64,000 nt of DNA. It comes from Firmicutes bacterium UBA2530. Its GTDB lineage: Bacteria; Bacillota; Clostridia; Tissierellales; Sedimentibacteraceae. The stretch is taken from the NCBI GenBank assembly GCA_002340985.1, contig DDNC01000002.1, forward strand, positions 282,330-346,329, read 5' to 3'. The first letter of the stretch is position 1, and each line of letters begins with the position of its first letter. Below, piece by piece: positions 8,766 through 17,079 of the stretch. The position numbers were made by a program, and so were the translations under genes. Below the pieces are notes generated by a model, which saw only the letters and a program-made list of their open reading frames with translations, did not search any database and was not told the origin of the DNA.

Positions 8766-8809
8766 ATTTTGGTGTATTTATGATACACTGAAATTTGTCT
8801 TATTTTTTT
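8746..8809 (+). terminator. hutH leader terminator (antitermination target)
   Basis: AATAAGACA (8746-8754) pairs with TGTCTTATT (8796-8804), followed by a T run to 8809. An inner hairpin GTGTA/TACAC (8772-8776, 8784-8788) extends it. It ends 24 nt before the hutH start codon. Confidence 0.85.
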
Positions 8810-8833
8810 AGAAAAAATATTCGGGAGGAAAAC

Positions 8834-10363
8834 ATGGAAAAGATAATAATTACAGGAAATACACTTACAATTGATGAAGTTGTTTCTGTGTGCAGGAACT
8901 TCTGTGAAGTTGAGTTGTCACAGGCAGCGGTTGACAAAATAAAAGAATCAAGAAAGATAGTTGATGAATTTGTTGAAAATGAAGATGTTGTATATGGAAT
9001 AACAACAGGCTTCGGTAAATTCAGCGATGTTTCAATTTCAAAGGAAGAATCAAAGCTTCTCCAGAAGAACCTCATAATTACTCATGCAGTGGGCGCAGGA
9101 AAGCCTTTTGACACAGAGGTTGTCAGAGGAATAATACTGCTGAGAATAAACAATCTGGCAAAGGGATATTCAGGTGCAAGGCTTGAAACAATACAGACCA
9201 TGATTGATATGCTCAACAAAAGAGTTCACCCAGTTGTTCCTCAAAAAGGTTCATTGGGCGCAAGCGGTGATTTGGCTCCTCTGTCACACATGGTTCTGCC
9301 TATGATAGGCCTTGGTATGGCAGAATATATGGGCGAAGTAATTCCGGGCAATGAGGCAATGGAAAGGGCAGGAATACAAATTGTGGAGCTTACCTCAAAG
9401 GAGGGGCTTGCGTTAATAAACGGAACTCAGGTAATGACAGCGGTGGGAGCCTTGACGATATATGATGCGCTTAATCTGGTAAAGGCTTCTGATATAGCGG
9501 CGGCTTTGAGTTTTGAGGCACAAAATGGCGTGGTGAATGCTCTCGATCACAAGGTTCATGATGTCAGGCCACACAAGGGACAGATGGACACAGCAAGAAT
9601 TTTGCTGCAGCTCTTGGAAGAGAGCAAGATGACTACAAGGCAGGGAGAAATCAGAGTTCAGGATGCTTATTCGTTGAGATGCACGCCTCAGGTGCACGGA
9701 GCAAGCAAGGACGCTATTAATTATGTGAGAGAAAGAGTTGAAATAGAAATAAATTCTGTAACGGACAATCCCATAATATTTCCTGAAACAAGAGAGGGTA
9801 TATCGGGAGGAAACTTCCACGGACAGCCAATGGCTCTCAGCTTTGATTTTCTGGGCATAGCTCTTGCCGAGCTTGCAAATATTTCAGAAAGAAGGCTTGA
9901 GAGACTGGTGAACCCTGCATTGAGCGGATTGCCGGCATTCCTTGTTGAACAGGGCGGATTGAATTCAGGATTCATGATTGTTCAGTATTCTGCTGCTGCA
10001 TTGGTTTCGGAGAACAAGGTTCTTGCCCATCCAGCTTCGGTTGACAGCATTCCCTCATCGGCAAATCAGGAGGACCATGTTTCAATGGGAACAATATCCG
10101 CACGCAAGGCCAAGGAAATAATGGAAAATGTGAGAAGAGTCATTGCAATGGAAATAATGTGCGCATGCCAGGGAATTGACCTGAGAGGAAACAAGGGTCT
10201 TGGAAAAGGGACTGCTCCTGTTTATGAAGCAGTAAGAAGTCAGGTTCAGACATTGACAGAAGACAGACCTCTGTATGAAGACATAAATAAATGCGAAGAG
10301 CTGATAATAGATATGTCAATTATTAAAGCATGTGAGAATAAAGCAGGAAATATAGAATTTTAA
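8834..10363 (+). CDS. hutH: histidine ammonia-lyase
   Basis: 509 aa, the normal family length. Converts L-histidine to trans-urocanate and ammonia, the first step of histidine use, in the cytosol. The Ala-Ser-Gly triad that cyclises to the MIO cofactor is in 'GSLGASGDLAPLSHM' (ASG at residues 143-145). Other family blocks are 'YGITTGFGKFS', 'QDAYSLRCTPQVHGA' and 'SADQED'-like 'SSANQEDHVSMG'. Start ATG 8834 has CGGGAGG 6 nt upstream; a TTG further upstream lies inside the leader terminator and is rejected. It is alone in its transcription unit, controlled by its own promoter and the HutP-type leader. The rest of the pathway is at 52.9-57.7 kb. Confidence 0.96.
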   Translation: MEKIIITGNTLTIDEVVSVCRNFCEVELSQAAVDKIKESRKIVDEFVENEDVVYGITTGFGKFSDVSISKEESKLLQKNLIITHAVGAGKPFDTEVVRGIILLRINNLAKGYSGARLETIQTMIDMLNKRVHPVVPQKGSLGASGDLAPLSHMVLPMIGLGMAEYMGEVIPGNEAMERAGIQIVELTSKEGLALINGTQVMTAVGALTIYDALNLVKASDIAAALSFEAQNGVVNALDHKVHDVRPHKGQMDTARILLQLLEESKMTTRQGEIRVQDAYSLRCTPQVHGASKDAINYVRERVEIEINSVTDNPIIFPETREGISGGNFHGQPMALSFDFLGIALAELANISERRLERLVNPALSGLPAFLVEQGGLNSGFMIVQYSAAALVSENKVLAHPASVDSIPSSANQEDHVSMGTISARKAKEIMENVRRVIAMEIMCACQGIDLRGNKGLGKGTAPVYEAVRSQVQTLTEDRPLYEDINKCEELIIDMSIIKACENKAGNIEF

Positions 10364-10381
10364 ATTTCAATAACTAAAATG

Positions 10382-10414
10382 AAAGCATGTTAACCTCTTG
10401 ATTAACATGCTTTT
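10382..10414. terminator. bidirectional terminator between hutH and the cysteine desulfidase gene
   Basis: AAAGCATGTTAA (10382-10393) pairs with TTAACATGCTTT (10402-10413). There is a T run on the plus strand, and the A run on the other side serves the converging minus-strand gene. Confidence 0.85.
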
Positions 10415-10421
10415 GTATGCC

Positions 10422-11681
10422 TTAACATTTTTCCATCATGACCTTCAATATTTCATCATCTGTGTTTTTCATGCCTATGTTAGAAACGTGAGCTAAGTTC
10501 AGAATTGTTTTTTCAGGAGTATCCCCCAATATCCCGTTATCATCCGGGATGAATATATTTTTAAGAGCCATTTCAGAAGCATCCACTGCAGCATCCACTG
10601 ATATGGAAAGCTTGTAGGAGCATCCCAATTTGGCGCCGTCACAAAGCATACCCGATATTCCCGCCACCATGTTATTTATTGAGCCCTTAATTTGATTTAT
10701 ATCTCCGTCCAGCAGGTATGTAAGCCCGACGGCGCAGCCCACACCCGCGGCAACACCGCAGCCGCATACGGGAGATAATGAGCCTAAATGCGCTTTTACA
10801 AATATTGTTACAAGATGGCTCAATGTAACGGCGCGTATTATTTTTTCATTTTGGATTTTTTCAGCCATACCTACATAGGAAACAGGTATTATTGCCACAA
10901 GACCGTGATTTCCTGAGCCGGCACTGCTCATGACCGGCAGGAGGTATCCCGACATACGGGCTTCGGAGGCAGCGGCAGTATATGCCTTTGCCATGGAAAA
11001 GACATCTTTTGCGCTGTTGTAAAAATAATTTCCGAGACCCACGCCTGTCTGACCCTGTAAGCCTGCCTGTGCAATTCTCATATTTAAATCAATTCCGTTT
11101 TGAATAAATGCTATATCTTCAATGGGAGCCTCATCGGCAAATTTAATTAAATCATCGATACAATATCTCTTGATTTCATTTCTGATTTCTCCGGAGGTTT
11201 CGGTATTTAATGCGTTATCAAGAATAACCTGTCCGTTTTTTACTTCGCTGATTATATTTGTGTGTGAGTTTCTTATTGTTACGCTGCAGGTATCATTTTC
11301 TCCCAATGCTTCTGCCTTTATATAAAGACCCTGAATATTTTCCAGCTGCAGGCTTATGATATTTGATTCAACAATTTTAAGTGCCTTGTCAATGCTTTTA
11401 TTGTCCACATCCTTTAATACTTCCAATTTGTATTCTGATTTTCCCACAACCAATGCAAGAGCCGCCGCAAAAATAATCCCGTGCTCATTTGTTCCCGGAA
11501 TTCCCACACTCATGCTGTTTTTAATTATGTTTTTGTCGGCATATATTTTTAATTCTTTTACGTCAGACCCAAGTATTTCTTTGGCTCTTGCAGCCGCATA
11601 AGCCACAGCTCCTGGCTCTGTGCATCCCAAAGCCGGAACCACTTGATTTTTTAATATATCAACTAATAAATTTTTACCCAT
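10422..11681 (-). CDS. L-cysteine desulfidase / UPF0597 (CyuA-like) family protein
   Basis: 419 aa from ATG at 11679-11681 (GGAGGTG upstream); an in-frame ATG 22 codons further out lies over the sigma-54 promoter and is rejected. The family is related to the alpha chain of iron-sulfur L-serine dehydratase and includes the anaerobic cysteine desulfidase CyuA, which splits cysteine into sulfide, pyruvate and ammonia. Visible marks: 'PALGCTEPGAVAYAAARA' (Cys20), 'VGIPGTNEHG', 'VCGCGVAAGVGCAVG' and 'GMLCDGAKLGCSYK', whose cysteines are the likely [4Fe-4S] ligands. Converges on hutH. A canonical sigma-54 promoter and a divergent sigma-54 activator control it, which suits nitrogen- or amino acid-dependent expression. 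Cysteine against another thiol substrate is not decided by sequence. Confidence 0.85.
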   Translation of the reverse strand: MGKNLLVDILKNQVVPALGCTEPGAVAYAAARAKEILGSDVKELKIYADKNIIKNSMSVGIPGTNEHGIIFAAALALVVGKSEYKLEVLKDVDNKSIDKALKIVESNIISLQLENIQGLYIKAEALGENDTCSVTIRNSHTNIISEVKNGQVILDNALNTETSGEIRNEIKRYCIDDLIKFADEAPIEDIAFIQNGIDLNMRIAQAGLQGQTGVGLGNYFYNSAKDVFSMAKAYTAAASEARMSGYLLPVMSSAGSGNHGLVAIIPVSYVGMAEKIQNEKIIRAVTLSHLVTIFVKAHLGSLSPVCGCGVAAGVGCAVGLTYLLDGDINQIKGSINNMVAGISGMLCDGAKLGCSYKLSISVDAAVDASEMALKNIFIPDDNGILGDTPEKTILNLAHVSNIGMKNTDDEILKVMMEKC

Positions 11682-11703
11682 AACACACCTCCGACAACAT
11701 ATG

Positions 11704-11719
11704 AGCAATATTTGTGCCA
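11704..11719 (-). promoter_or_regulatory. sigma-54 (-24/-12) promoter of the CyuA-like gene
   Basis: On the minus strand TGGCAC-N5-TTGCT. The GG (11717-11718) and GC (11705-11706) are separated by 10 nt, the invariant sigma-54 spacing. It lies 23 nt before the start codon. Confidence 0.9.
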
Positions 11720-11782
11720 AGCAAACTAAACGGAAAAATAAAATCAAAAGCTTGAAATACTAACAGTTATTCTTGGAAGCGC

Positions 11783-11802
11783 TTATTCTGTCTGAAGAAT
11801 AA
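11783..11802. promoter_or_regulatory. candidate enhancer inverted repeat
   Basis: TTATTCT (11783-11789) and AGAATAA (11796-11802) form a 7-bp inverted repeat about 65-80 bp upstream of the sigma-54 promoter, in the usual zone for an enhancer-binding activator. Confidence 0.4.
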
Positions 11803-11863
11803 TTCTTATTTTTGATAAATGTAATTTATATTATTATGAAGCGTATTGAAAATACTTATATAT

Positions 11864-11909
11864 ATAATTTATCATTTTTGAAAAATACTTATCAAAAATG
11901 ATAAATTAT
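11864..11909. promoter_or_regulatory. 18-bp perfect inverted repeat overlapping the activator promoter
   Basis: An 18-nt arm at 11864-11881 is the exact reverse complement of 11892-11909, with a 10-nt loop. It includes the palindrome TTATCA-AAAA-TGATAA and covers the likely -35 of the activator gene. An operator for autoregulation, an enhancer, or both. Confidence 0.6.
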
Positions 11910-11917
11910 GATATAAT
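11889..11917 (+). promoter_or_regulatory. promoter of the sigma-54 activator gene
   Basis: TTATCA (11889-11894), 17-nt spacer, TATAAT (11912-11917). The predicted start near 11924 lies downstream of the first in-frame ATG (11898), so translation must begin at a later ATG. Confidence 0.55.
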
Positions 11918-11966
11918 GAAACTGCAGTGTTCGGAGCCTGCAAAAATTGTAAAGAAAGGTATGCTT

Positions 11967-13697
11967 ATGAGCAAGTTAAAAAGTATTAGTACAGATTTAT
12001 TACATATAGTGGAAGCGCTTAAGGCTGTTACAAATATCGATATTATAATAGTGGATGAAAACCTGGAAAGGGTTGTCACCACAGTGAAGGATGAAACCGA
12101 AACAGGAAGGAAGGTTCCTGTAAATTCTGTATTTCACAAATGTATAATGACCGGAGAGCAATACTTTATAGAGGATCCCAAGGAAAATGAACTGTGCATA
12201 AGCTGCTCAAATTTTTCCGGCTGCAAAGAATTAGTGGAATTTTGTATCCCTATAAAATACAACAATCAGATTATCGGTGTGCTGGGTATGTGTGCATACG
12301 ATGAAATTGCCAGAAAGAATCTCATGCTGAACAAAGAAGGGTACATGAAATTTGAAAGCAGATTGAGCGTTCTCATAACTACGATATTCAGTGAGAAAAA
12401 AGCTTCAGAAATGCTCGAATACAGGTCATCCGAGCTTCTCACTCTCATAAACTCGTTAAATGACGGAATAATAGTAATAAATAACAATAAAGAAATAGTG
12501 ACCACAAATAAATATATAAATGAAAAGTTAAATTTGACTTCCGGCGACATGCCTCATATACAGGAACTTCTGACAGAAAAGGTTTTAGAACAATTGCTTC
12601 ATATCAACTTTGACGGAGAGGTGGGACCCTTCAAATTAAACGGTATGGAGCTTATTATAAATGCGAGCCCCATAACAGTTAAGGGCAACAATGAGGGGTT
12701 TGTTTTGCTGCTGTCAGACTTTGCGAAAATGAAAGAATCAGTTCTTGAATCAAACAGAAAAAAAGACATCATCACATTTGCCGACATTGTGGGAGAAAGC
12801 GAAGCGCTGCTCCAGGCCAGAAGGGAGGCGATTCAGATAGCGGAAAATAATGCATCTGTATTGCTTTACGGTGAGACCGGAACAGGCAAGGAAGTGTTTG
12901 CAAGAGCCATACATAATTTAAGCAAAAGAAAAGACAATGTGTTTATGGCAATAAACTGCGGAGCAATACCTGAGAACTTAATAGAAAGTGAGCTTTTCGG
13001 CTATGAAAAAGGCTCATTTACGGGAGCCAGCATGTCAGGAAAGACAGGGAAATTTGAAGCGTGCAAGGATGGTACCTTGTTTCTTGATGAAATAGGGGAT
13101 TTGCCGTTTCTGATGCAGGTAAAATTAAACCGAGCATTGGAAGAAAAAGAAATAGTAAGGGTTGGAGGAAGCACACCTATAAAGGTGAATCCGAGAATTA
13201 TTTCGGCAACACACAAGGATTTAAGCACATTAGTGGATAAAAATTTGTTCAGAGATGATTTGTACTACAGACTAAATGTTGTTCCCATTCATTTGCCTCC
13301 CCTAAGGGAACGAGGATATGATGTAATAATACTTTCCAGGTATTTTTTGAATCATTTTTCAAGGGTTTACAACAAAGATATAAGCGGATTTTCCCCTGAG
13401 GCAGAGATGCTTCTTCTGAACTACAAATTTCCCGGAAATATAAGAGAGCTGAGGAATTTGGTCGAATATGCGGTAATATTTGAAGAAAACAGCATTATCA
13501 GCAAGGATAACATTAAAAGAAAAACAGGCGATTATAAAGAAGACAATGTTAAACTGGCAGATTTGACAAAGGCTTATGAAAAACGCGTAATCATAAACAA
13601 AATAAAAAGATGCGGAGATGACCTTCGGGCAAAAAAATTAGCTGCAAAGGAGCTTGGCATAAGTATCGCAACATTGTACAGAAAGATTGAAGAATAG
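11967..13697 (+). CDS. sigma-54-dependent transcriptional activator (sensor + AAA+ + Fis-type HTH)
   Basis: 576 aa from ATG 11967 (AAAGG 7 nt upstream). The N-terminal sensor (~1-150, GAF-like) contains four clustered cysteines, C77-x2-C80-x5-C86-x6-C93 ('LCISCSNFSGCKELVEFC'), which could bind a metal or sense a thiol. A PAS-like stretch follows (~160-260). The AAA+ domain has Walker A 'GETGTGKE', the sigma-54 contact loop 'GSFTGA' (variant of GAFTGA), 'DGTLFLDEIGDLP' and an arginine-finger region 'LFRDDLYYRLNVVPI'. The C-terminus is a Fis-like helix-turn-helix ('AAKELGISIATLYRKI'). Divergent from the CyuA-like gene with its sigma-54 promoter, which is therefore the likely target. Confidence 0.92.
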   Translation: MSKLKSISTDLLHIVEALKAVTNIDIIIVDENLERVVTTVKDETETGRKVPVNSVFHKCIMTGEQYFIEDPKENELCISCSNFSGCKELVEFCIPIKYNNQIIGVLGMCAYDEIARKNLMLNKEGYMKFESRLSVLITTIFSEKKASEMLEYRSSELLTLINSLNDGIIVINNNKEIVTTNKYINEKLNLTSGDMPHIQELLTEKVLEQLLHINFDGEVGPFKLNGMELIINASPITVKGNNEGFVLLLSDFAKMKESVLESNRKKDIITFADIVGESEALLQARREAIQIAENNASVLLYGETGTGKEVFARAIHNLSKRKDNVFMAINCGAIPENLIESELFGYEKGSFTGASMSGKTGKFEACKDGTLFLDEIGDLPFLMQVKLNRALEEKEIVRVGGSTPIKVNPRIISATHKDLSTLVDKNLFRDDLYYRLNVVPIHLPPLRERGYDVIILSRYFLNHFSRVYNKDISGFSPEAEMLLLNYKFPGNIRELRNLVEYAVIFEENSIISKDNIKRKTGDYKEDNVKLADLTKAYEKRVIINKIKRCGDDLRAKKLAAKELGISIATLYRKIEE

Positions 13698-13722
13698 CGA
13701 GAATCATATGGATACCTTTTTA

Positions 13723-13751
13723 TTGCCATACAACATTGTTAATGTTATAAT
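13723..13751 (+). promoter_or_regulatory. promoter of the DUF815 ATPase gene
   Basis: TTGCCA (13723-13728), 17-nt spacer, TATAAT (13746-13751), 27 nt before the start codon. Confidence 0.7.
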
Positions 13752-13778
13752 TATAGAAATAAATTCGGAAGGTACAAA

Positions 13779-14978
13779 ATGGCAGAAGCACTTTTTACAA
13801 ACTTAATAATATACAGGGGAATATTGAACGATGAAATAATACAGTCCTACGGTAATCTCTGCCGCGTCTATTTCAGGCAGGAAAACAAGGAAGAACTGGA
13901 GAGCATATATTACAGCTTGTGCAGTAAGTTGCTTTTTAAGGGATGCGATTCAATTAATGATTATATTTCATATAAAATATTAGAAGATGAAAATATATTC
14001 AGTCTGAGGATGGAAAAGGGAGAGCAGGTGGATGAAAAGATAAAAAAAGCCGTGCTCTACGACTTATCTCTGTTCAAAAAAATATTTGAGCTTCCTCTGA
14101 AAGGAATGGCCTCATCTGCTGGAGATATGAACAATTTCATTAATTATAGAAGCAATGATGAACTTACGGAGGTGTTCAAGAGCAGTAGGACAGAGGAAGT
14201 ATTTGATTATATTTCTTCTCAGTATCAATCCAATGGATGTGGAAAATTCAGAAATAACTATGCTTTCAGTCTCAATGACAGCGGCAGTATGGTTACTGTG
14301 GAGAATTTCAATCCCGTCAATATGGAAAGCATCTACGGATATGAGAGACAAAAAGATAAAATAATAGAAAATACAAGCAAGTTTATTTCAGGACAATTTG
14401 CATTGAATGCCCTGCTTGTAGGAGACAGCGGAACAGGAAAATCAACGGCAGTGAAGGCGCTCATACCCATGTTTAAGCACAAAAAGCTCAGATTGATAGA
14501 AATTGAAAAGGAAAGACTGAGCCATATTTCAAAGCTGATTGATGTGCTGAAAAACAGAGGAATGTACTTTATAATATTTATAGACGACCTTTCATTTGAA
14601 AGCAATGACAGTAGCTACAAATATCTTAAATCAGCGGTTGAAGGAAGTATATATGAGCAGCCGTCAAATATTTTGTTCTATGTTACATCAAACAGAAAGC
14701 ATCTGATTAAGGAAAACATGGTTGAAAGGCAAAATGAGGTTCACCTGAGGGATGCAATAAATGAACAGACATCTCTGGCTGACAGGTTCGGACTGACCAT
14801 ACTGTATTCAGAGCCCAATCAGAATGAATATTGCGATATTGTTTTGGGACTTGCAGAAAAATACAAAGTCAAATACGAATCTAAAGAACAGCTTCTGGCA
14901 GATGCCAAGAAATTTGCAATGCAGAACGGCGGCAGGACAGGCAGGACTGCAGTCCAATTTGTAAAAACATATATATAA
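13779..14978 (+). CDS. DUF815 family AAA ATPase
   Basis: 399 aa, cytosolic. Walker A 'LVGDSGTGKST' (residues ~212-222); a Walker B-like 'FIIFIDDLSFE'; sensor 'LFYVTSNRKHL'; and 'DRFGLTI' near the C-terminus, all typical of DUF815 ATPases. The first ~180 residues are a family-specific helical region with no known motif. Biological role unknown. It has its own promoter and is followed after 65 bp by an ECF sigma factor gene, but a sigma-type promoter lies between, so the two need not be one operon. Confidence 0.85.
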   Translation: MAEALFTNLIIYRGILNDEIIQSYGNLCRVYFRQENKEELESIYYSLCSKLLFKGCDSINDYISYKILEDENIFSLRMEKGEQVDEKIKKAVLYDLSLFKKIFELPLKGMASSAGDMNNFINYRSNDELTEVFKSSRTEEVFDYISSQYQSNGCGKFRNNYAFSLNDSGSMVTVENFNPVNMESIYGYERQKDKIIENTSKFISGQFALNALLVGDSGTGKSTAVKALIPMFKHKKLRLIEIEKERLSHISKLIDVLKNRGMYFIIFIDDLSFESNDSSYKYLKSAVEGSIYEQPSNILFYVTSNRKHLIKENMVERQNEVHLRDAINEQTSLADRFGLTILYSEPNQNEYCDIVLGLAEKYKVKYESKEQLLADAKKFAMQNGGRTGRTAVQFVKTYI

Positions 14979-14990
14979 TAAAAAAAATTT

Positions 14991-15015
14991 GGAACAAATA
15001 TAAAAATATAACGTC
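14991..15015 (+). promoter_or_regulatory. ECF-sigma-type autoregulatory promoter
   Basis: GGAAC (14991-14995), exactly 16 nt, CGTC (15012-15015). This matches the GAAC-N16-CGTC pattern of SigW-like ECF promoters and lies 28 nt before the sigma gene, the usual place for autoregulation. Confidence 0.65.
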
Positions 15016-15043
15016 TAATATTATAACCGAACGAGGTGAAGTA

Positions 15044-15625
15044 ATGAACAGCAATGAACTATGGCTCGTTGAAGAGAGTCGTAAGGGAAATGTTGATGCG
15101 TTCGAGGAGCTTATAAAGGATTACAAGAGGGTCGCGTACAATATTGCTCTCCGAATCCTTCGTAATGTTGAGGATGCAGAGGATGCATCTCAGGAAGCAT
15201 TGATAAAGGTTTATAAAAGTATACAGAACTTTAACATGCAATCTACCTTTAAGGTATGGATGTACAGAATCGTGGTAAATACATGTATTGATTTTAAAAG
15301 AAAGAAAAATATCAACGTTGTTTCAATGGATGAAGGCATTGATGTAGGAGGAGATAATCAGGTTTATAGAGAAATAGCCGACGATTCCGCAAATCCTGAT
15401 GTGCTGCTTGAAAAGAATTTCAACAGCAAGGTAATAAATGATGCTGTCAGCAAATTAGAGGATGATTATAAGGCAATCATTATTTTAAGAGATATTCAGG
15501 GATTTTCCTACAGTGAAATAGCCGAGATTTTATCGTGCAATTTGGGAACGGTGAAATCAAGGCTTAACAGGGCAAGAAAAAGCCTGAAGGAAATACTTGA
15601 AAATGAACTGAAAATTCAGTGCTAG
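15044..15625 (+). CDS. ECF-family RNA polymerase sigma factor
   Basis: 193 aa. Region 2 (~20-90) has 'AYNIALRILRNVEDAEDASQ' then 'ALIKVYKSI' and 'FKVWMYRIVVNTCIDFKRKK', which bind core polymerase and the -10 element. Region 4 (~135-185) has 'VSKLEDDYKAIIILRDIQGF' and the helix-turn-helix 'YSEIAEILSCNLGTVKSRLN'. There is no region 1.1 or 3, as usual for ECF sigmas. Start has GAGGTGA upstream. It is followed after 12 nt by its probable anti-sigma factor. The upstream GGAAC-N16-CGTC motif suggests autoregulation, probably to an envelope signal. Confidence 0.93.
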   Translation: MNSNELWLVEESRKGNVDAFEELIKDYKRVAYNIALRILRNVEDAEDASQEALIKVYKSIQNFNMQSTFKVWMYRIVVNTCIDFKRKKNINVVSMDEGIDVGGDNQVYREIADDSANPDVLLEKNFNSKVINDAVSKLEDDYKAIIILRDIQGFSYSEIAEILSCNLGTVKSRLNRARKSLKEILENELKIQC

Positions 15626-15637
15626 GGTGGTGATAAT

Positions 15638-16942
15638 ATGGAGTGTAATGAAATAAGAGATAATTTATCTTTATATATTGATGATGAATTGAGTGAAGAA
15701 GAGAAAAAGGCTTTGGAAGAGCATCTTGATAATTGTCCTGAATGCCGCAAGGAGCTTGAGGAATATAGGATAATTATTAAGGCCATAAACGAATTGCCGG
15801 ATGAAGAACCACCTGCCGGATATTGCAAGAGGCTTCATGAAAAGCTGTTAGAAGCAGAGAAGGATGTACAGGACGTACAGAAGGAAGAAAAGACATCAAA
15901 GACTGTTACGTTTCCATCAAAAAGCAGAGGAAATAAATTCAGATGGGTGAAATACGGCGGACTTGCGGCGGCTCTTGTGCTTGTTTTCCTTGTTTATGGC
16001 AATAGCAGGGGCATGATGAAAAATTCAAGCAACAAAATGGCTGAGCAGGCACCAATGGCACCTGCAGAGAGTCCTTCTTCCATGCGGAGTGATTCGGGTG
16101 GCGGTGAATCTACGTATTTTGATATGGCGGAAAGTCCGGAGGAATATTATGCAGCGGATCAGGAAAATAATGCCAAGATGGAAGAAGCCGGAATACCGAA
16201 AAGCATAGATTTTTCACAACAGATGACTGCATTGGCGGCTGCGCCGAGGGAACTGAAAATTATAAAGTCCGGAAGCATATACACTCAGACAAAGGATTAT
16301 GAAAAGTTTTCCGGAGAGATAGCAGCAAAAATTGGGGAGCTTGGCGGATATATCGAAAGCAGCAGCACCGCTGTTTATCAGATTTATGGGGATGAAAAGC
16401 TCATGCGCGGTAATCTGAAAATTCGTGTTCCTCAGGAAAGCTTCTACGAAACCGTGAGCTATCTTGAACAAAATTCCGAGATATCACACAAAAATATCAA
16501 TGAAAAGGATGCTACAAAAGAGTATTACGAAAAAGACAACAAGGTTAAAAATCTTGAAATACAGGAACAGAATCTGAGGGCGCTGTTTGAAAAGGCGACA
16601 ACAGTTGAAGAAATGCTTCAGATAGAAAACGAGCTCAGAAGAATACGAACTGAAATTGATGAAATTAACATAAGCTTATCCGATATTAATGATCGTTCTT
16701 CAATGTCAACAATAGATTTGGAAGTAGAAGAGGTAAGAAATGTTAGTTTTGCTGTAAAAGGTGAAAAGGGCGTATGGGAAAGAGCGAGAGATGGCTTTAT
16801 AAGCACGGTTAACTCAATGGTAAGAGGATTTGGAAATTTCATAGTAAATATTGTTTCCTCATCTCCTGTGCTGATCCCTGTAATAGTAATATTTTTAATA
16901 CTGCTTTTGAAAATTAAAAAATACTGGAAAAAGAAAATATAG
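15638..16942 (+). CDS. zinc-finger anti-sigma factor fused to DUF4349
   Basis: 434 aa. The N-terminus is a ZAS/zf-HC2 anti-sigma domain with zinc ligands C3, H29, C33 and C36 ('EEHLDNCPECRKELEEY'). A transmembrane helix lies at ~102-122 ('KYGGLAAALVLVFLVYG'). The extracytoplasmic part carries a low-complexity Met/Ser/Pro stretch (~125-190) and a DUF4349 domain (~200-405) with a long coiled coil ('IQEQNLRALFEKATTVEEML'). A second membrane helix (~410-430) and a Lys-rich tail end it. The cytosolic finger would hold the neighbouring sigma factor; the two-helix DUF4349 module may sense envelope state. The sensing role is inference. Confidence 0.9.
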   Translation: MECNEIRDNLSLYIDDELSEEEKKALEEHLDNCPECRKELEEYRIIIKAINELPDEEPPAGYCKRLHEKLLEAEKDVQDVQKEEKTSKTVTFPSKSRGNKFRWVKYGGLAAALVLVFLVYGNSRGMMKNSSNKMAEQAPMAPAESPSSMRSDSGGGESTYFDMAESPEEYYAADQENNAKMEEAGIPKSIDFSQQMTALAAAPRELKIIKSGSIYTQTKDYEKFSGEIAAKIGELGGYIESSSTAVYQIYGDEKLMRGNLKIRVPQESFYETVSYLEQNSEISHKNINEKDATKEYYEKDNKVKNLEIQEQNLRALFEKATTVEEMLQIENELRRIRTEIDEINISLSDINDRSSMSTIDLEVEEVRNVSFAVKGEKGVWERARDGFISTVNSMVRGFGNFIVNIVSSSPVLIPVIVIFLILLLKIKKYWKKKI

Positions 16943-16945
16943 CAT

Positions 16946-16970
16946 AAGGGACTTCAGAGTCCCTTTTTTT
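16946..16970 (+). terminator. terminator of the sigma/anti-sigma operon
   Basis: AAGGGACT-TCAG-AGTCCCTT followed by a T run to 16970. Confidence 0.9.
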
Positions 16971-17028
16971 CTGCCTTTAGAACCTTACTATATAGGCGCA
17001 GATTTCATTATTGGAAAATAGCCTCACA

Positions 17029-17066
17029 AAAAACGCCTGTTGTTTAAATATATAACAGGCGTTTTT
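17029..17066. terminator. terminator of the minus-strand sigma-54 activator gene
   Basis: AAAAACGCCTGTT (17029-17041) pairs with AACAGGCGTTTTT (17054-17066). Symmetric, so it can act in both directions; it lies 14 bp past the stop of the minus-strand gene. Confidence 0.85.
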
Positions 17067-17079
17067 GTAGTCTCAAGAT

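Noticed and set aside
8772..8789. Tiny leader peptides (such as ATG-ATA-CAC-TGA) in the hutH leader
   Set aside because: The AGGAGG at 8757 is badly spaced for the ATG, and the NAG tract explains the leader without a peptide.
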